Below, piece by piece: positions 28,716 to 37,143 of a stretch of DNA of 64,000 nucleotides. Numbering within the stretch: the stretch's first letter is position 1; every line of letters starts with the position of its first letter. Below the pieces are notes generated by a model. It was not told where the DNA came from. It saw only the letters and a list, made by a program, of their open reading frames with translations, and did no database searches. Origin of the DNA: Streptomyces humi (GTDB taxonomy: Bacteria; Actinomycetota; Actinomycetes; Streptomycetales; Streptomycetaceae); assembly GCF_001005085.2 (NCBI RefSeq), contig NZ_LBMU02000023.1:186001-250000 (forward strand). Reading direction: 5' to 3'. Both the position numbers and the translations under genes were made by a program.

Positions 28716-29643
28716 GGGAGACGGTCTCCTTGGTGCCCTCGCCGCGCAGGGCGATGGCGTACATCTCGTCGGCGTCGAGGCGGCGCAGCTCCTCGGCGAT
28801 CAGTTCGGAGGTGGGGCGGACCTTGAGGGCCAGGGTGCGCGGCGGCTGGCCCGGCAGGGTCAGGCTGGCGAGGGGGCCCTCGGGGCGGTCGATGACGATC
28901 TCCCCGGTCGCGGTGGCGAGGCGGACGGCCGTGACCACCGGGCCCGCGGAGACCACGCGGTCCACCTTGACCTTCAGGCGGGCCTCCAGCCAGCGGGCGA
29001 GGAGTTCGGCGCTCGGGTTGTCGGCCTCGGCCTCGACGGCCGCCCCGGTCACGGTGGCCCGGGCCTGGTCGAGGGCGGCGGCCAGCATGGAACGCCACAG
29101 GGTGAGCCGGGTCCAGGCGAGGTCGGTGTCGCCGGGCGCGTAGTTGCGGGCCCGGTTCTCCAGGACCTGCATCGGCCGCTCGACCGCGTACAGATCGGTG
29201 ATCCGGCGCTGGGCGAGTGCCCCCAGCGGGTCCTTGGAGGGGGTCTCCGGGGCCTCCACCGGCCACCACACCACCACGGGCGCGTCCGGCAGCAGCAGCG
29301 GCAGCACCACCGAGTCGGCGTGGTCGGAGACTTCGCCGTAGGTGCGCAGCACGACCGTCTCGCCGGTGCCGGCCTCGGAGCCGACCCGGACCTCCGCGTC
29401 CAGGCGGGAGCTGGTGCGGTCGCGCAGGGTGCGGGCGTGCCGCTTGATGACGACCAGGGTGCGCGAGGGGTGCTCGTGCGAGGCCTCCTCGGCCGCCTTG
29501 ATCGAGTCGTAGGCGTTCTCCTCGTCCGTGACGATCACCATCGTCAGGACCATGCCCACCGCGGGGGTTCCGATGGCGCGGCGACCCTGCACCAGCGCCT
29601 TGTTGATCTTGCTTGCCGTGGTGTCGGTCAGGTCGATCTTCAT
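28708..29643 (-). CDS. opcA: glucose-6-phosphate dehydrogenase assembly protein OpcA
   Basis: A 311-residue allosteric/assembly partner of Zwf found in actinobacteria and cyanobacteria. Recognisable segments are [22 protein letters not shown], the [25 protein letters not shown] stretch, and [27 protein letters not shown] in the middle. The start overlaps the zwf stop as ATGA, so the two proteins are made together; the stop overlaps pgi by 8 bp. Confidence 0.95.
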   Translation of the reverse strand: MKIDLTDTTASKINKALVQGRRAIGTPAVGMVLTMVIVTDEENAYDSIKAAEEASHEHPSRTLVVIKRHARTLRDRTSSRLDAEVRVGSEAGTGETVVLRTYGEVSDHADSVVLPLLLPDAPVVVWWPVEAPETPSKDPLGALAQRRITDLYAVERPMQVLENRARNYAPGDTDLAWTRLTLWRSMLAAALDQARATVTGAAVEAEADNPSAELLARWLEARLKVKVDRVVSAGPVVTAVRLATATGEIVIDRPEGPLASLTLPGQPPRTLALKVRPTSELIAEELRRLDADEMYAIALRGEGTKETVSHA

Positions 29644-31208
29644 GGCCTGCGCCAGCTCCGTCCGTCTAGTGCGAGCATCTCGTCGGCTTCCTTCGGTCCC
29701 CAGCTGCCCGACTCGTACTGCGCGGGCCTGCCATGCTTCGCCCAGTACGTCTCGATCGGGTCGAGGATCTTCCAGGACTCTTCCACTTCCTGGTGACGGG
29801 GGAACAAATTGGCGTCGCCGAGCAGCACGTCCAGGATGAGCCGCTCGTACGCCTCAGGGCTGGACTCCGTGAAGGACTCGCCGTACGCGAAGTCCATCGA
29901 CACGTCCCGGATCTCCATCGAGGTGCCCGGCACCTTGGAGCCGAACCGGACGGTCATGCCCTCGTCGGGCTGGACCCGGATGACGATCGCGTTCTCGCCC
30001 AGTTCCTCGGTGGCCGTGGAGTCGAAGGGGGAGTGCGGGGCCCGCTTGAAGACCACCGCGATCTCGGTGACCCGGCGGCCCAGGCGCTTGCCGGTGCGCA
30101 GGTAGAAGGGGACGCCCGCCCACCGGCGGTTGTCGATGCCCAGCTTGACGGCCGCGAAGGTGTCGGTCTTCGACGAGGCGTCGATACCGTCCTCCTGGAG
30201 GTAGCCGATCACCTTCTCGCCGCCCTGCCAGCCCTCGGCGTACTGGCCGCGCACGGTGTGCCGGCCCAGTTCCTCCGGCAGCCGCACCGACTTCAGGACC
30301 TTGAGCTTCTCGGTGAGCAGCGCGTCCGCGTCGAACGCGATCGGCTCCTCCATGGCGGTCAGCGCCATCAGCTGGAGCAGGTGGTTCTGGATGACGTCAC
30401 GGGCCGAGCCGATGCCGTCGTAGTAGCCCGCCCGGCCGCCGATGCCGATGTCCTCGGCCATCGTGATCTGCACGTGGTCGACGTACGACCGGTTCCAGAT
30501 CGGCTCGTACATCTGGTTGGCGAAACGCAGCGCCAGGATGTTCTGGACGGTCTCCTTGCCCAGGTAGTGGTCGATCCGGAACACCTGGTCCGGGTCGAAC
30601 ACGTCGTGCACGACCGTGTTCAGGTCCTGCGCCGACTTCAGGTCGTGGCCGAACGGCTTCTCGATGACCGCGCGCCGCCACGAACCCTCGGGCGGGGTGG
30701 CGAGACCGACCTTCTTCAGCTGCCGTACGACCTTCGGGAAGAACTTCGGCGGCACGGAGAGGTAGAACGCGAAGTTGCCGCCGGTGCCCCGGGACCGGTC
30801 CAGCTCGTCGACGGCCGCCTTGAGCTGCTTGAACGCGGTGTCGTCGTCGAAGTCGCCGGGGATGAACCGCATGCCCTCGGCGAGCTGCTGCCAGACCTCC
30901 TCGCGGAACGGGGTCCGGGAGTGCTCGCGCACCGCGTCGTGGACGACCTGGGCGAAGTCCTGGTCCTCCCAGTCCCGGCGGGCGAAACCGACGAGCGAGA
31001 AGCCCGGCGGCAGCAGTCCGCGGTTGGCCAGGTCGTAGACGGCCGGCATCAGCTTCTTGCGGGACAGGTCACCGGTCACCCCGAAGATGACCAGGCCGGA
31101 CGGGCCCGCGACCCTCGGCAGCCGCCGGTCACGCGCGTCGCGCAACGGGTTGTCCCAGTCGGCGGCGGGCGCCACCGGCACCCGCACCTCCTTGGCGGTC
31201 TCGCTCAT
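29640..31208 (-). CDS. zwf: glucose-6-phosphate 1-dehydrogenase
   Basis: Oxidises glucose 6-phosphate to 6-phosphogluconolactone with NADP+, the entry step of the oxidative pentose pathway. The 522-residue protein has the nucleotide motif VIFGVTGDLSRKKLMPA, EKPFGHDLKSA, the catalytic signature RIDHYLGKETVQN and FANQMYEPIWNRSYVDHVQI. ATG 31208 shares its first bases with the tal stop (TGATG) and has GAGG just upstream; a GTG one codon earlier is also possible. No 6-phosphogluconolactonase gene is seen in the operon. Confidence 0.96.
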   Translation of the reverse strand: MSETAKEVRVPVAPAADWDNPLRDARDRRLPRVAGPSGLVIFGVTGDLSRKKLMPAVYDLANRGLLPPGFSLVGFARRDWEDQDFAQVVHDAVREHSRTPFREEVWQQLAEGMRFIPGDFDDDTAFKQLKAAVDELDRSRGTGGNFAFYLSVPPKFFPKVVRQLKKVGLATPPEGSWRRAVIEKPFGHDLKSAQDLNTVVHDVFDPDQVFRIDHYLGKETVQNILALRFANQMYEPIWNRSYVDHVQITMAEDIGIGGRAGYYDGIGSARDVIQNHLLQLMALTAMEEPIAFDADALLTEKLKVLKSVRLPEELGRHTVRGQYAEGWQGGEKVIGYLQEDGIDASSKTDTFAAVKLGIDNRRWAGVPFYLRTGKRLGRRVTEIAVVFKRAPHSPFDSTATEELGENAIVIRVQPDEGMTVRFGSKVPGTSMEIRDVSMDFAYGESFTESSPEAYERLILDVLLGDANLFPRHQEVEESWKILDPIETYWAKHGRPAQYESGSWGPKEADEMLALDGRSWRRP

Positions 31209-32350
31209 CACACCTCAACTCCCTTGCTGTCCAGGGACTTCGTGACGGCGTCCAGCAGCTCCTGCCAGGCCGCCTCGAACTTGGCGACGCCCTCGTCCTC
31301 CAGCTTGCCCACGACCTCGTCGTAGGAGATACCGAGCTTCTCGACGGCCGCCAGGTCGGCGCGGGCCTGCGCGTAACCGCCGGTCACCGTGTCGCCGTGG
31401 ATGTCACCGTGGTCGGCGGTGGCGTTCAGGGTGCCCTCGGGCATGGTGTTGACGGTGCCGGGAGCGACCAGCTCGTCGACGTAGAGGGTGTCCTTGTAGG
31501 CGGGGTCCTTCACGCCGGTGGAGGCCCACAGCGGGCGCTGCCTGTTGGCCTTCGCGCCGGCCAGCGCGGTCCAGCGGTCGCCGCCGAAGACCTCCTCGTA
31601 CGCCTCGTACGCCAGCCGTGCGTTCGCCAGCGCGGCCTTCCCCTTCAGGGCCAGCGCCTCGTCCGTGCCGAGGACGGTCAGCCGCTTGTCGATCTCGGAG
31701 TCGACGCGGGAGACGAAGAAGGAGGCCACGGAGTGGATGGCGGCGAGATCCAGCCCCTTGGCGGCGGCCTGCTCCAGACCGGCCAGGTAGGCGGCCATGA
31801 CCTCGCGGTAGCGCTCCAGGGAGAAGATCAGAGTGACGTTGACGCTGATGCCCTGGGCGATGACCGCGGTGATCGCGGGGAGGCCGGCCTTCGTCGCCGG
31901 GATCTTGATCATCACGTTGGGGCGGTCGACCAGCCAGGCCAGCTGCCGGGCCTCGGCGACCGTGGCCGCCGTGTCGTGGGCGAGGCGCGGGTCGACCTCG
32001 ATGGAGACCCGGCCGTCCCGGCCGCCGGTCGCGTCGTACACCGGGCGCAGCACGTCGGCGGCGGCCCGCACGTCCTGGGTGGTCATCATCCGTACGGCCT
32101 CGTCGACCGTGACACCCCGTACGGCGAGGTCGGCGAGCTGCTCCTCGTAGCCCTCACCGGAGCCGATGGCGGCCTGGAAGATCGACGGGTTGGTGGTGAC
32201 GCCCACGACGTTCCTCGTGGCGACCAGCTCGGCGAGGTTGCCGGTGCTGATCCGCTTGCGCGACAGGTCGTCCAGCCAGATCGAGACGCCCTCGTCGGAG
32301 AGGCGCTTGAGTGCTCCCGCGGTGGCGGTTGCTTCGGTCACAGTGATCAT
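31208..32350 (-). CDS. tal: transaldolase
   Basis: Transfers dihydroxyacetone units between sedoheptulose 7-phosphate and glyceraldehyde 3-phosphate. The 380-residue length fits the actinobacterial class. Signatures are [14 protein letters not shown] near the N-terminus and [15 protein letters not shown] with the Schiff-base lysine, then [12 protein letters not shown]. It lies 32 bp downstream of tkt and its stop is coupled to zwf. Confidence 0.95.
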   Translation of the reverse strand: MITVTEATATAGALKRLSDEGVSIWLDDLSRKRISTGNLAELVATRNVVGVTTNPSIFQAAIGSGEGYEEQLADLAVRGVTVDEAVRMMTTQDVRAAADVLRPVYDATGGRDGRVSIEVDPRLAHDTAATVAEARQLAWLVDRPNVMIKIPATKAGLPAITAVIAQGISVNVTLIFSLERYREVMAAYLAGLEQAAAKGLDLAAIHSVASFFVSRVDSEIDKRLTVLGTDEALALKGKAALANARLAYEAYEEVFGGDRWTALAGAKANRQRPLWASTGVKDPAYKDTLYVDELVAPGTVNTMPEGTLNATADHGDIHGDTVTGGYAQARADLAAVEKLGISYDEVVGKLEDEGVAKFEAAWQELLDAVTKSLDSKGVEV

Positions 32351-32382
32351 CTTCCTCTACTGAACTGTTTCTGGCTGGTCGA

Positions 32383-34461
32383 TCAGGCGGTGCGGGCGGC
32401 GGCGAGCGACTCGCGGGCCGCGGCCGCCACGTTCTCGGGGGTGAAGCCGAACTCGGCGAACAGGGTCTTGGCGTCTGCGGAGGCACCGAAGTGCTCCAGC
32501 GAGACGATCCGTCCCGCGTCGCCGACGAACCGGTACCAGGTCAGGCCGATCCCGGCCTCGACGGCGACCCGCGCGCGCACGGCCGGCGGCAGCACGCTGT
32601 CGCGGTACTCACGGGGCTGTTCCTCGAACCACTCCACGGACGGCATCGACACCACCCGGGTGCCGGTCCCCTCGGCCTCCAGGAGGTCGCGGGCCGCGAC
32701 GGCGAGGTGCACCTCGGAACCGGTGGCGATCAGGACCACCTCCGGGGTCTCGGTCGACGACTCGCGCAGCACGTAGCCGCCCTTGGCCGCGTCCGGGTTC
32801 GGCGCGTACGTCGGCACGCCCTGGCGGGTCAGCGCGAGCCCGTGCGGGGCCGGGTGCGTGGCGTGCCTCTTCAGGATCTCGGCCCAGGCCGTCGCGGTCT
32901 CGTTGGCGTCGGCCGGGCGGACGACGTTCAGGCCCGGGATGGCGCGCAGCGCGGCCAGGTGCTCGACCGGCTGGTGGGTCGGACCGTCCTCGCCGAGCCC
33001 GATGGAGTCGTGCGTCCACACGTAGGTCACCGGGAGCTGCATCAGCGCCGACATGCGGACCGCGTTGCGCATGTAGTCGGAGAACACCAGGAAGGTGCCC
33101 CCGTAGATCCGGGTGTTGCCGTGCAGGGCGATGCCGTTCATCTCGGCGGCCATCGAGAACTCGCGGATGCCGAAGTGGACGGTTCGGCCGTACGGGTTCG
33201 CCTCGGGCAGCGGGTTGCCCTTCGGCAGGAAGGAGGAGTTCTTGTCGATGGTGGTGTTGTTCGAGCCCGCGAGGTCGGCCGAACCGCCCCACAGCTCGGG
33301 CAGCACCGGGCCGAGCGCCTGGAGGACCTTGCCCGAGGCGGCCCGGGTGGCGACCGCCTTGCCCTCCTCGAAGACGGGGAGCTCGGACTCCCAGCCCTCG
33401 GGGAGCTGACCGGCCACCACCCGGTCGAAGAGCGCGGCCTGCTCCGGCCGCGCGGTGCGCCACTCGGCGATCCGCTTGTCCCAGGCCGCGTGCGCCTCGG
33501 CGCCCCGGTCCAGGGCCCGGCGGGCGTGGGCCAGCACCTCGGCGTCGACCTGGAAGGACTGCTCCGGGTCGAACCCGAGCAGGCGCTTGGTGGCGGCGAT
33601 CTCGTCGGCGCCGAGCGCGGAGCCGTGGGAGGCCTCCGTGTTCCGCGCGTTCGGGGCGGGCCAGGCGATGATCGTGCGCATCGCGATGACGGACGGCCGG
33701 CCGGTCTCGGCCTGCGCCGCCTTCAGGGCGGTGTACAGGGCCCGGGGGTCGACGTCGCCCTCCGCGGTGGGCTCGACGCGCTGGGTGTGCCAGCCGTAGG
33801 CCTCGTACCGCTTCAGCACGTCCTCGGAGAAGGCGGTCGCGGTGTCGCCCTCGATGGAGATGTGGTTGTCGTCGTAGACGAAGACCAGGTTGCCGAGCTT
33901 CTGGTGGCCGGCCAGCGAGGAGGCCTCGGCGGAGACGCCCTCCTCCAGGTCGCCGTCGGAGACGATGGCCCAGATCGTGTGGTCGAAGGGGGAGGCGCCC
34001 TCGGGTGCCTCCGGGTCGAAGAGGCCGCGCTCGTAGCGGGCGGCCATCGCCATGCCCACGGCGTTGGCGACGCCCTGGCCGAGCGGGCCGGTGGTGGTCT
34101 CGACGCCCGCGGTGTGCCCGTACTCGGGGTGGCCGGGGGTCTTCGACCCGTGCGTGCGGAACGCCTTGAGGTCGTCCAGCTCCAGCTCGTACCCGGCGAG
34201 GAACAGCTGGGTGTAGAGCGTCAGCGAGGTGTGGCCGGGGGAGAGGACGAAGCGGTCGCGGCCGGTCCACTCCGGGTCGGCCGGGTCATGGCGCATCACC
34301 TTCTGAAAGATCGTGTACGCGGCCGGGGCCAGGCTCATCGCGGTGCCGGGGTGCCCGTTGCCGACCTGCTGCACGGCGTCGGCCGCGAGGAGGCGCGCGG
34401 TGTCCACGGCACGCCGGTCGAGGTCGGTCCACTCGAACCCGTCTGCTGTCTGCGTGCTCAT
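32383..34461 (-). CDS. tkt: transketolase
   Basis: A thiamine-diphosphate enzyme moving two-carbon units between sugar phosphates. The 692-residue protein shows DAVQQVGNGHPGTAMSLAPAA, HGSKTPGHPEYGHTAGVETTTGPLGQG, the TPP motif SDGDLEEG continuing to VFVYDDN, the catalytic glutamate region HFGIREFSMAAEMNG and YVWTHDSIGLGEDGPTHQPVEH. ATG 34461 is preferred to the TTG six bases earlier, with GAGGAC about ten bases upstream. It is the first gene of the seven-gene operon and faces the AraC regulator across a 145-bp gap with a perfect palindrome. Confidence 0.96.
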   Translation of the reverse strand: MSTQTADGFEWTDLDRRAVDTARLLAADAVQQVGNGHPGTAMSLAPAAYTIFQKVMRHDPADPEWTGRDRFVLSPGHTSLTLYTQLFLAGYELELDDLKAFRTHGSKTPGHPEYGHTAGVETTTGPLGQGVANAVGMAMAARYERGLFDPEAPEGASPFDHTIWAIVSDGDLEEGVSAEASSLAGHQKLGNLVFVYDDNHISIEGDTATAFSEDVLKRYEAYGWHTQRVEPTAEGDVDPRALYTALKAAQAETGRPSVIAMRTIIAWPAPNARNTEASHGSALGADEIAATKRLLGFDPEQSFQVDAEVLAHARRALDRGAEAHAAWDKRIAEWRTARPEQAALFDRVVAGQLPEGWESELPVFEEGKAVATRAASGKVLQALGPVLPELWGGSADLAGSNNTTIDKNSSFLPKGNPLPEANPYGRTVHFGIREFSMAAEMNGIALHGNTRIYGGTFLVFSDYMRNAVRMSALMQLPVTYVWTHDSIGLGEDGPTHQPVEHLAALRAIPGLNVVRPADANETATAWAEILKRHATHPAPHGLALTRQGVPTYAPNPDAAKGGYVLRESSTETPEVVLIATGSEVHLAVAARDLLEAEGTGTRVVSMPSVEWFEEQPREYRDSVLPPAVRARVAVEAGIGLTWYRFVGDAGRIVSLEHFGASADAKTLFAEFGFTPENVAAAARESLAAARTA

Positions 34462-34508
34462 CTTCAAGAAGTCCTCGTTCGAAGCGTTCTGGCTGGCCTG
34501 ACGCGTTC

Positions 34509-34529
34509 AAAAGTAAAAGTCTGACTTTT
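34509..34529. promoter_or_regulatory. palindrome with an extra half-site upstream of tkt
   Basis: AAAAGTC-T-GACTTTT (34515-34529) is a perfect palindrome, preceded directly by another AAAAGT at 34509-34514. Three half-sites in an AT-rich island, 50-70 bp upstream of tkt and 78 bp upstream of the AraC gene, suit a regulator of either gene. Direct half-site pairs are typical of AraC binding. Confidence 0.6.
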
Positions 34530-34606
34530 GGGAAGGAAGGTCGGGGTGTGTCAGCCTGTGGTGAAAGTGGGACACGGATCTTCGACAGGGACGGCACGAG
34601 AAGGAC

Positions 34607-35503
34607 ATGGCGGACAGAACGCCCGGCACGGCAGGCGACGGTGACGGAATCAGAACCTTCCCCTTCCCGGTGGATCTGAGCGTCGGCGGTGTCGGCATTC
34701 AGGTCGGCCCGATGGGGACCGAGCGCCTGTGGCACGCGGATGCCCCGCTGGAGCGCGTTCACCGCATCGACTTCCACGTGGTGATGCTCTTCACCGAGGG
34801 CCCGGTCCGCCACATGATCGACTTCGCCGAGTACGAGGCCCGGGCCGGCGACCTGCTCTGGATCCGCCCCGGACAGGTGCACCGCTTCTCGCGGACCTGC
34901 GAGTACCGCGGAACCGTCCTGACCATGCAGCCCGGATTCCTGCCGCGGGCGACCGTGGAGGCGACCGGCCTCTACCGCTACGACCTGCCGCCCCTGCTCC
35001 GCCCCGACGCACCCCAGCTCGCCGCGCTCCAGGCGGCGCTGGCCAACCTGCGACGCGAGTACGAGGACACCGAGACCCTCCCCCTGAGCCTGCACACCTC
35101 GGTGCTGCGGCACTCCCTCACCGCGCTGCTGCTGCGCCTCGCCCATCTCGCGGCCAGCTCGGCGGAGGCGGCCCGCCGCCAGGCCGACACGACGTTCACT
35201 CTCTTCAGGGACGCGGTGGAGAAGGACTTCGCCGCCAACCACAGCGTCAGCGCCTATGCCGACGCGCTCGGTTACTCCCGCCGCACCCTGGTCCGCGCGG
35301 TCCGCGCCGCGACCGGGGAGACCCCGAAGGGCTTCATCGACAAGCGGGTCGTGCTGGAGGCCAAGCGCCTCCTCGCCCACACGGACCTTCCGATCGGCCG
35401 GGTCGGCGCGGCCGTCGGCTTCCCGGACGCGGCGAACTTCTCCAAGTTCTTCCAGCTGCACACCGGTCAGACGCCGGTGGCCTTCCGGACGGAACTGCGC
35501 TGA
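34607..35503 (+). CDS. AraC-family transcriptional regulator
   Basis: A 298-residue regulator with an N-terminal cupin sensor (~40-110, DFHVVMLFTEGPVRHMIDF and RAGDLLWIRPGQVHRF) and a C-terminal double helix-turn-helix (~205-295). The second helix pair reads LPIGRVGAAVGFPDAANFSKFFQLHTGQTPVAFR, the family signature. The start is ATG 34607 with GAAGGA five bases upstream. It is divergent from the pentose-phosphate operon and is the obvious candidate to control it, sensing a sugar or small molecule; this is inference. Confidence 0.9.
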   Translation: MADRTPGTAGDGDGIRTFPFPVDLSVGGVGIQVGPMGTERLWHADAPLERVHRIDFHVVMLFTEGPVRHMIDFAEYEARAGDLLWIRPGQVHRFSRTCEYRGTVLTMQPGFLPRATVEATGLYRYDLPPLLRPDAPQLAALQAALANLRREYEDTETLPLSLHTSVLRHSLTALLLRLAHLAASSAEAARRQADTTFTLFRDAVEKDFAANHSVSAYADALGYSRRTLVRAVRAATGETPKGFIDKRVVLEAKRLLAHTDLPIGRVGAAVGFPDAANFSKFFQLHTGQTPVAFRTELR

Positions 35504-35509
35504 CACGAA

Positions 35510-35538
35510 GGCGGCGCCGGGGAGGTCCCGGCGCCGCC
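35510..35538. terminator. bidirectional terminator between convergent genes
   Basis: A perfect 12-bp stem, GGCGGCGCCGGG and CCCGGCGCCGCC with loop GAGGT, in the 53-bp gap between the AraC and GH16 stops. Confidence 0.85.
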
Positions 35539-35556
35539 GTGTGCCCTGCGTGCGGG

Positions 35557-36966
35557 TCAGTGCCCGAAGTCGAACCAGTTCAGATTGACGAAGTCCGCCG
35601 ACTGGCCGCTGCTGAAGGTCAGATACACGTCGTGCGTCCCGGTCACCGCGCTGATGTTCGCCGGGACCGTCGTCCAGGTCTGCCAGCCCCCGGTGCTCGA
35701 CACCGCGAAGCTGCCCACGGGGGAGTTGGCGGGGCTGTCCAGCCGGACCTGGACCAGCCCGCTCACTCCGGTCGCCGCGCCGCTCGCCACCCGGGCGTAG
35801 AACTGGGTGGCCGCCGTGGAGCCGAAGTCGACGCCCTTGTACAGCGCCCAGTCGCCGTTGGCGATGTAGCCGAGGTCCTGGCCGCCGCCGGTGTCGGTGG
35901 TGGTCTCGGCGGTGACGCCGGACTGGCTGTCGTACGACTCGGCCTGGATCGCGCTGTACGCGTCACGGTTGCCGGTGGGCGGGGTCGTGGTACCGCTCCC
36001 ACTCGCCGACAGCACCTGGACGTAGTCCACGACCATCGGGTGGCCGGACTCGGTTGCGCTGGTGGGTCCGCCGCCGAACGCGTCCGGGAAGCCGCCGCCC
36101 ATCGCCACGTTCAGGATGACGAAGAATCCGTGGTTGGTGGCGTTCGCCCAGGTGGTGGCGTCGACCTGACTGGACGTCACCGTCTGGTAGTTGACGCCGT
36201 CGACGTAGAAGCGGATCGCCTCGGGGCTCACCGAGCGGTCCCACTCCATGGTGTAGGTGTGGAAGCCGGACTGGCAGGTGGTGTCGGGGCAGGCGGTCGA
36301 ATTGCCCAGGCCCGTCGTCTCGTTGCAGGGGCCGCCCGGGTTGGTGCCGCAGTGCATGGTCGCCCAGACCTTGTTCAGGCCCTGCACGTTCTCCATGATG
36401 TCCAGCTCGCCGACGCCCGGCCAGTTCTGGTAGTTGCCCCGGTAGGGGGCGCCCAGCATCCAGAACGCCGGCCAGTAGCCGTAGGCGGCGGTCCCGGTGA
36501 CGTTCGGCATCTGGATCCGGGCCTCGACGCGCAGTTTGCCGCCGGCCGGGGGCTGGAAGTCCGTACGGGTGGTCTCGATCCGGCCCGATGTCCAGTTCCC
36601 GGACGAGTCCCGGACGGGCGTGATCTTCAGGTTGCCGCTGCCGTCGAGGGCGACGTTGGTGGTGGACGAGGTCATCGTCTCGACCTCGCCGGTGCCCCAG
36701 TTGGCGGCCCCGCCGGGATACGAGGTCCCGGTGTCGTACTGCCAGTCGGAGGTGTTGACCCCGGTTCCGGCGGTGCCGTTGAAGTCGTCGAGGAAGACCT
36801 GGCTCCAGCCGGACGGCACGCCGGGCGCCGACGCGCTGGCGGGCAGGGTGCCGGCGGTGGCGGCCGTGACCGCCAGGCCGACGGTGGCCAGGGCGGCGAG
36901 CAGGGCGCGGCGGATCGAGCGGCGCCGTCTGTGGTCCGCGGGAGGTATACCGGAGGTTTCGCTCAT
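35557..36966 (-). CDS. secreted GH16 endo-beta-1,3-glucanase with CBM6
   Basis: A 469-residue secreted laminarinase-type enzyme. A long signal with RRRRSIRRALLAALATVGLAV ends near ASASA (~47). The GH16 jelly roll (~50-325) has the signature GVGELDIMEN: nucleophile E187, D189 and acid/base E192. The EIMEN-like MEN form points to beta-1,3-glucanase rather than agarase. A threonine/proline linker leads to a C-terminal CBM6 (~340-469, starting AIQAESYDSQSG). A LacI-type palindrome lies upstream. Release of laminari-oligosaccharides is the likely job; beta-1,3-galactanase-like activity cannot be excluded. Confidence 0.87.
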   Translation of the reverse strand: MSETSGIPPADHRRRRSIRRALLAALATVGLAVTAATAGTLPASASAPGVPSGWSQVFLDDFNGTAGTGVNTSDWQYDTGTSYPGGAANWGTGEVETMTSSTTNVALDGSGNLKITPVRDSSGNWTSGRIETTRTDFQPPAGGKLRVEARIQMPNVTGTAAYGYWPAFWMLGAPYRGNYQNWPGVGELDIMENVQGLNKVWATMHCGTNPGGPCNETTGLGNSTACPDTTCQSGFHTYTMEWDRSVSPEAIRFYVDGVNYQTVTSSQVDATTWANATNHGFFVILNVAMGGGFPDAFGGGPTSATESGHPMVVDYVQVLSASGSGTTTPPTGNRDAYSAIQAESYDSQSGVTAETTTDTGGGQDLGYIANGDWALYKGVDFGSTAATQFYARVASGAATGVSGLVQVRLDSPANSPVGSFAVSSTGGWQTWTTVPANISAVTGTHDVYLTFSSGQSADFVNLNWFDFGH

Positions 36967-37028
36967 GGGGGTGCCTCTCGGGTACGGAGGGGGTGCGCGG
37001 GTGGGTCTCCGAGAGCGCCGGCATGATC

Positions 37029-37042
37029 TGAGAGCGCTCTCA
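37029..37042. promoter_or_regulatory. LacI-type (CebR-like) operator of the GH16 gene
   Basis: A perfect 14-bp palindrome TGAGAGCGCTCTCA, 63 bp upstream of the GH16 ATG. It differs at two symmetric positions from the CebR/CelR box TGGGAGCGCTCCCA known in actinobacteria. This suggests induction by oligo-glucosides. Confidence 0.75.
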
Positions 37043-37052
37043 AAGTGGGCCC

Positions 37053-37081
37053 AATGTGCTCTCCGTGCCTGCGGCCGTCAA
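37053..37081 (-). promoter_or_regulatory. candidate promoter of the GH16 gene
   Basis: On the minus strand a -35 TTGACG (37081-37076) and a -10 CACATT (37058-37053) are separated by 17 bp. They sit just upstream of the palindromic operator, so a bound repressor would cover the start of transcription. Confidence 0.45.
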
Positions 37082-37093
37082 GAGTTAAAACAA

Positions 37094-37110
37094 AGAATCA
37101 CCCTGATTCT
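37094..37110 (-). terminator. intrinsic terminator of the L,D-transpeptidase gene
   Basis: AGAATCA and TGATTCT form a 7-bp stem around three bases, followed on the minus strand by a T-rich run (TTGTTTTAAC). This is an unusually AT-rich intrinsic terminator, 33 bp past the stop. Confidence 0.65.
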
Positions 37111-37143
37111 CAACGGAGTTCACGCTGTGAAGCCACCCGTTCG

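Noticed and set aside
32491..34524. A 677-residue plus-strand frame opposite tkt
   Set aside because: Pure complement of the transketolase gene, with low-complexity Val/Gly/Arg sequence and no ribosome binding site.
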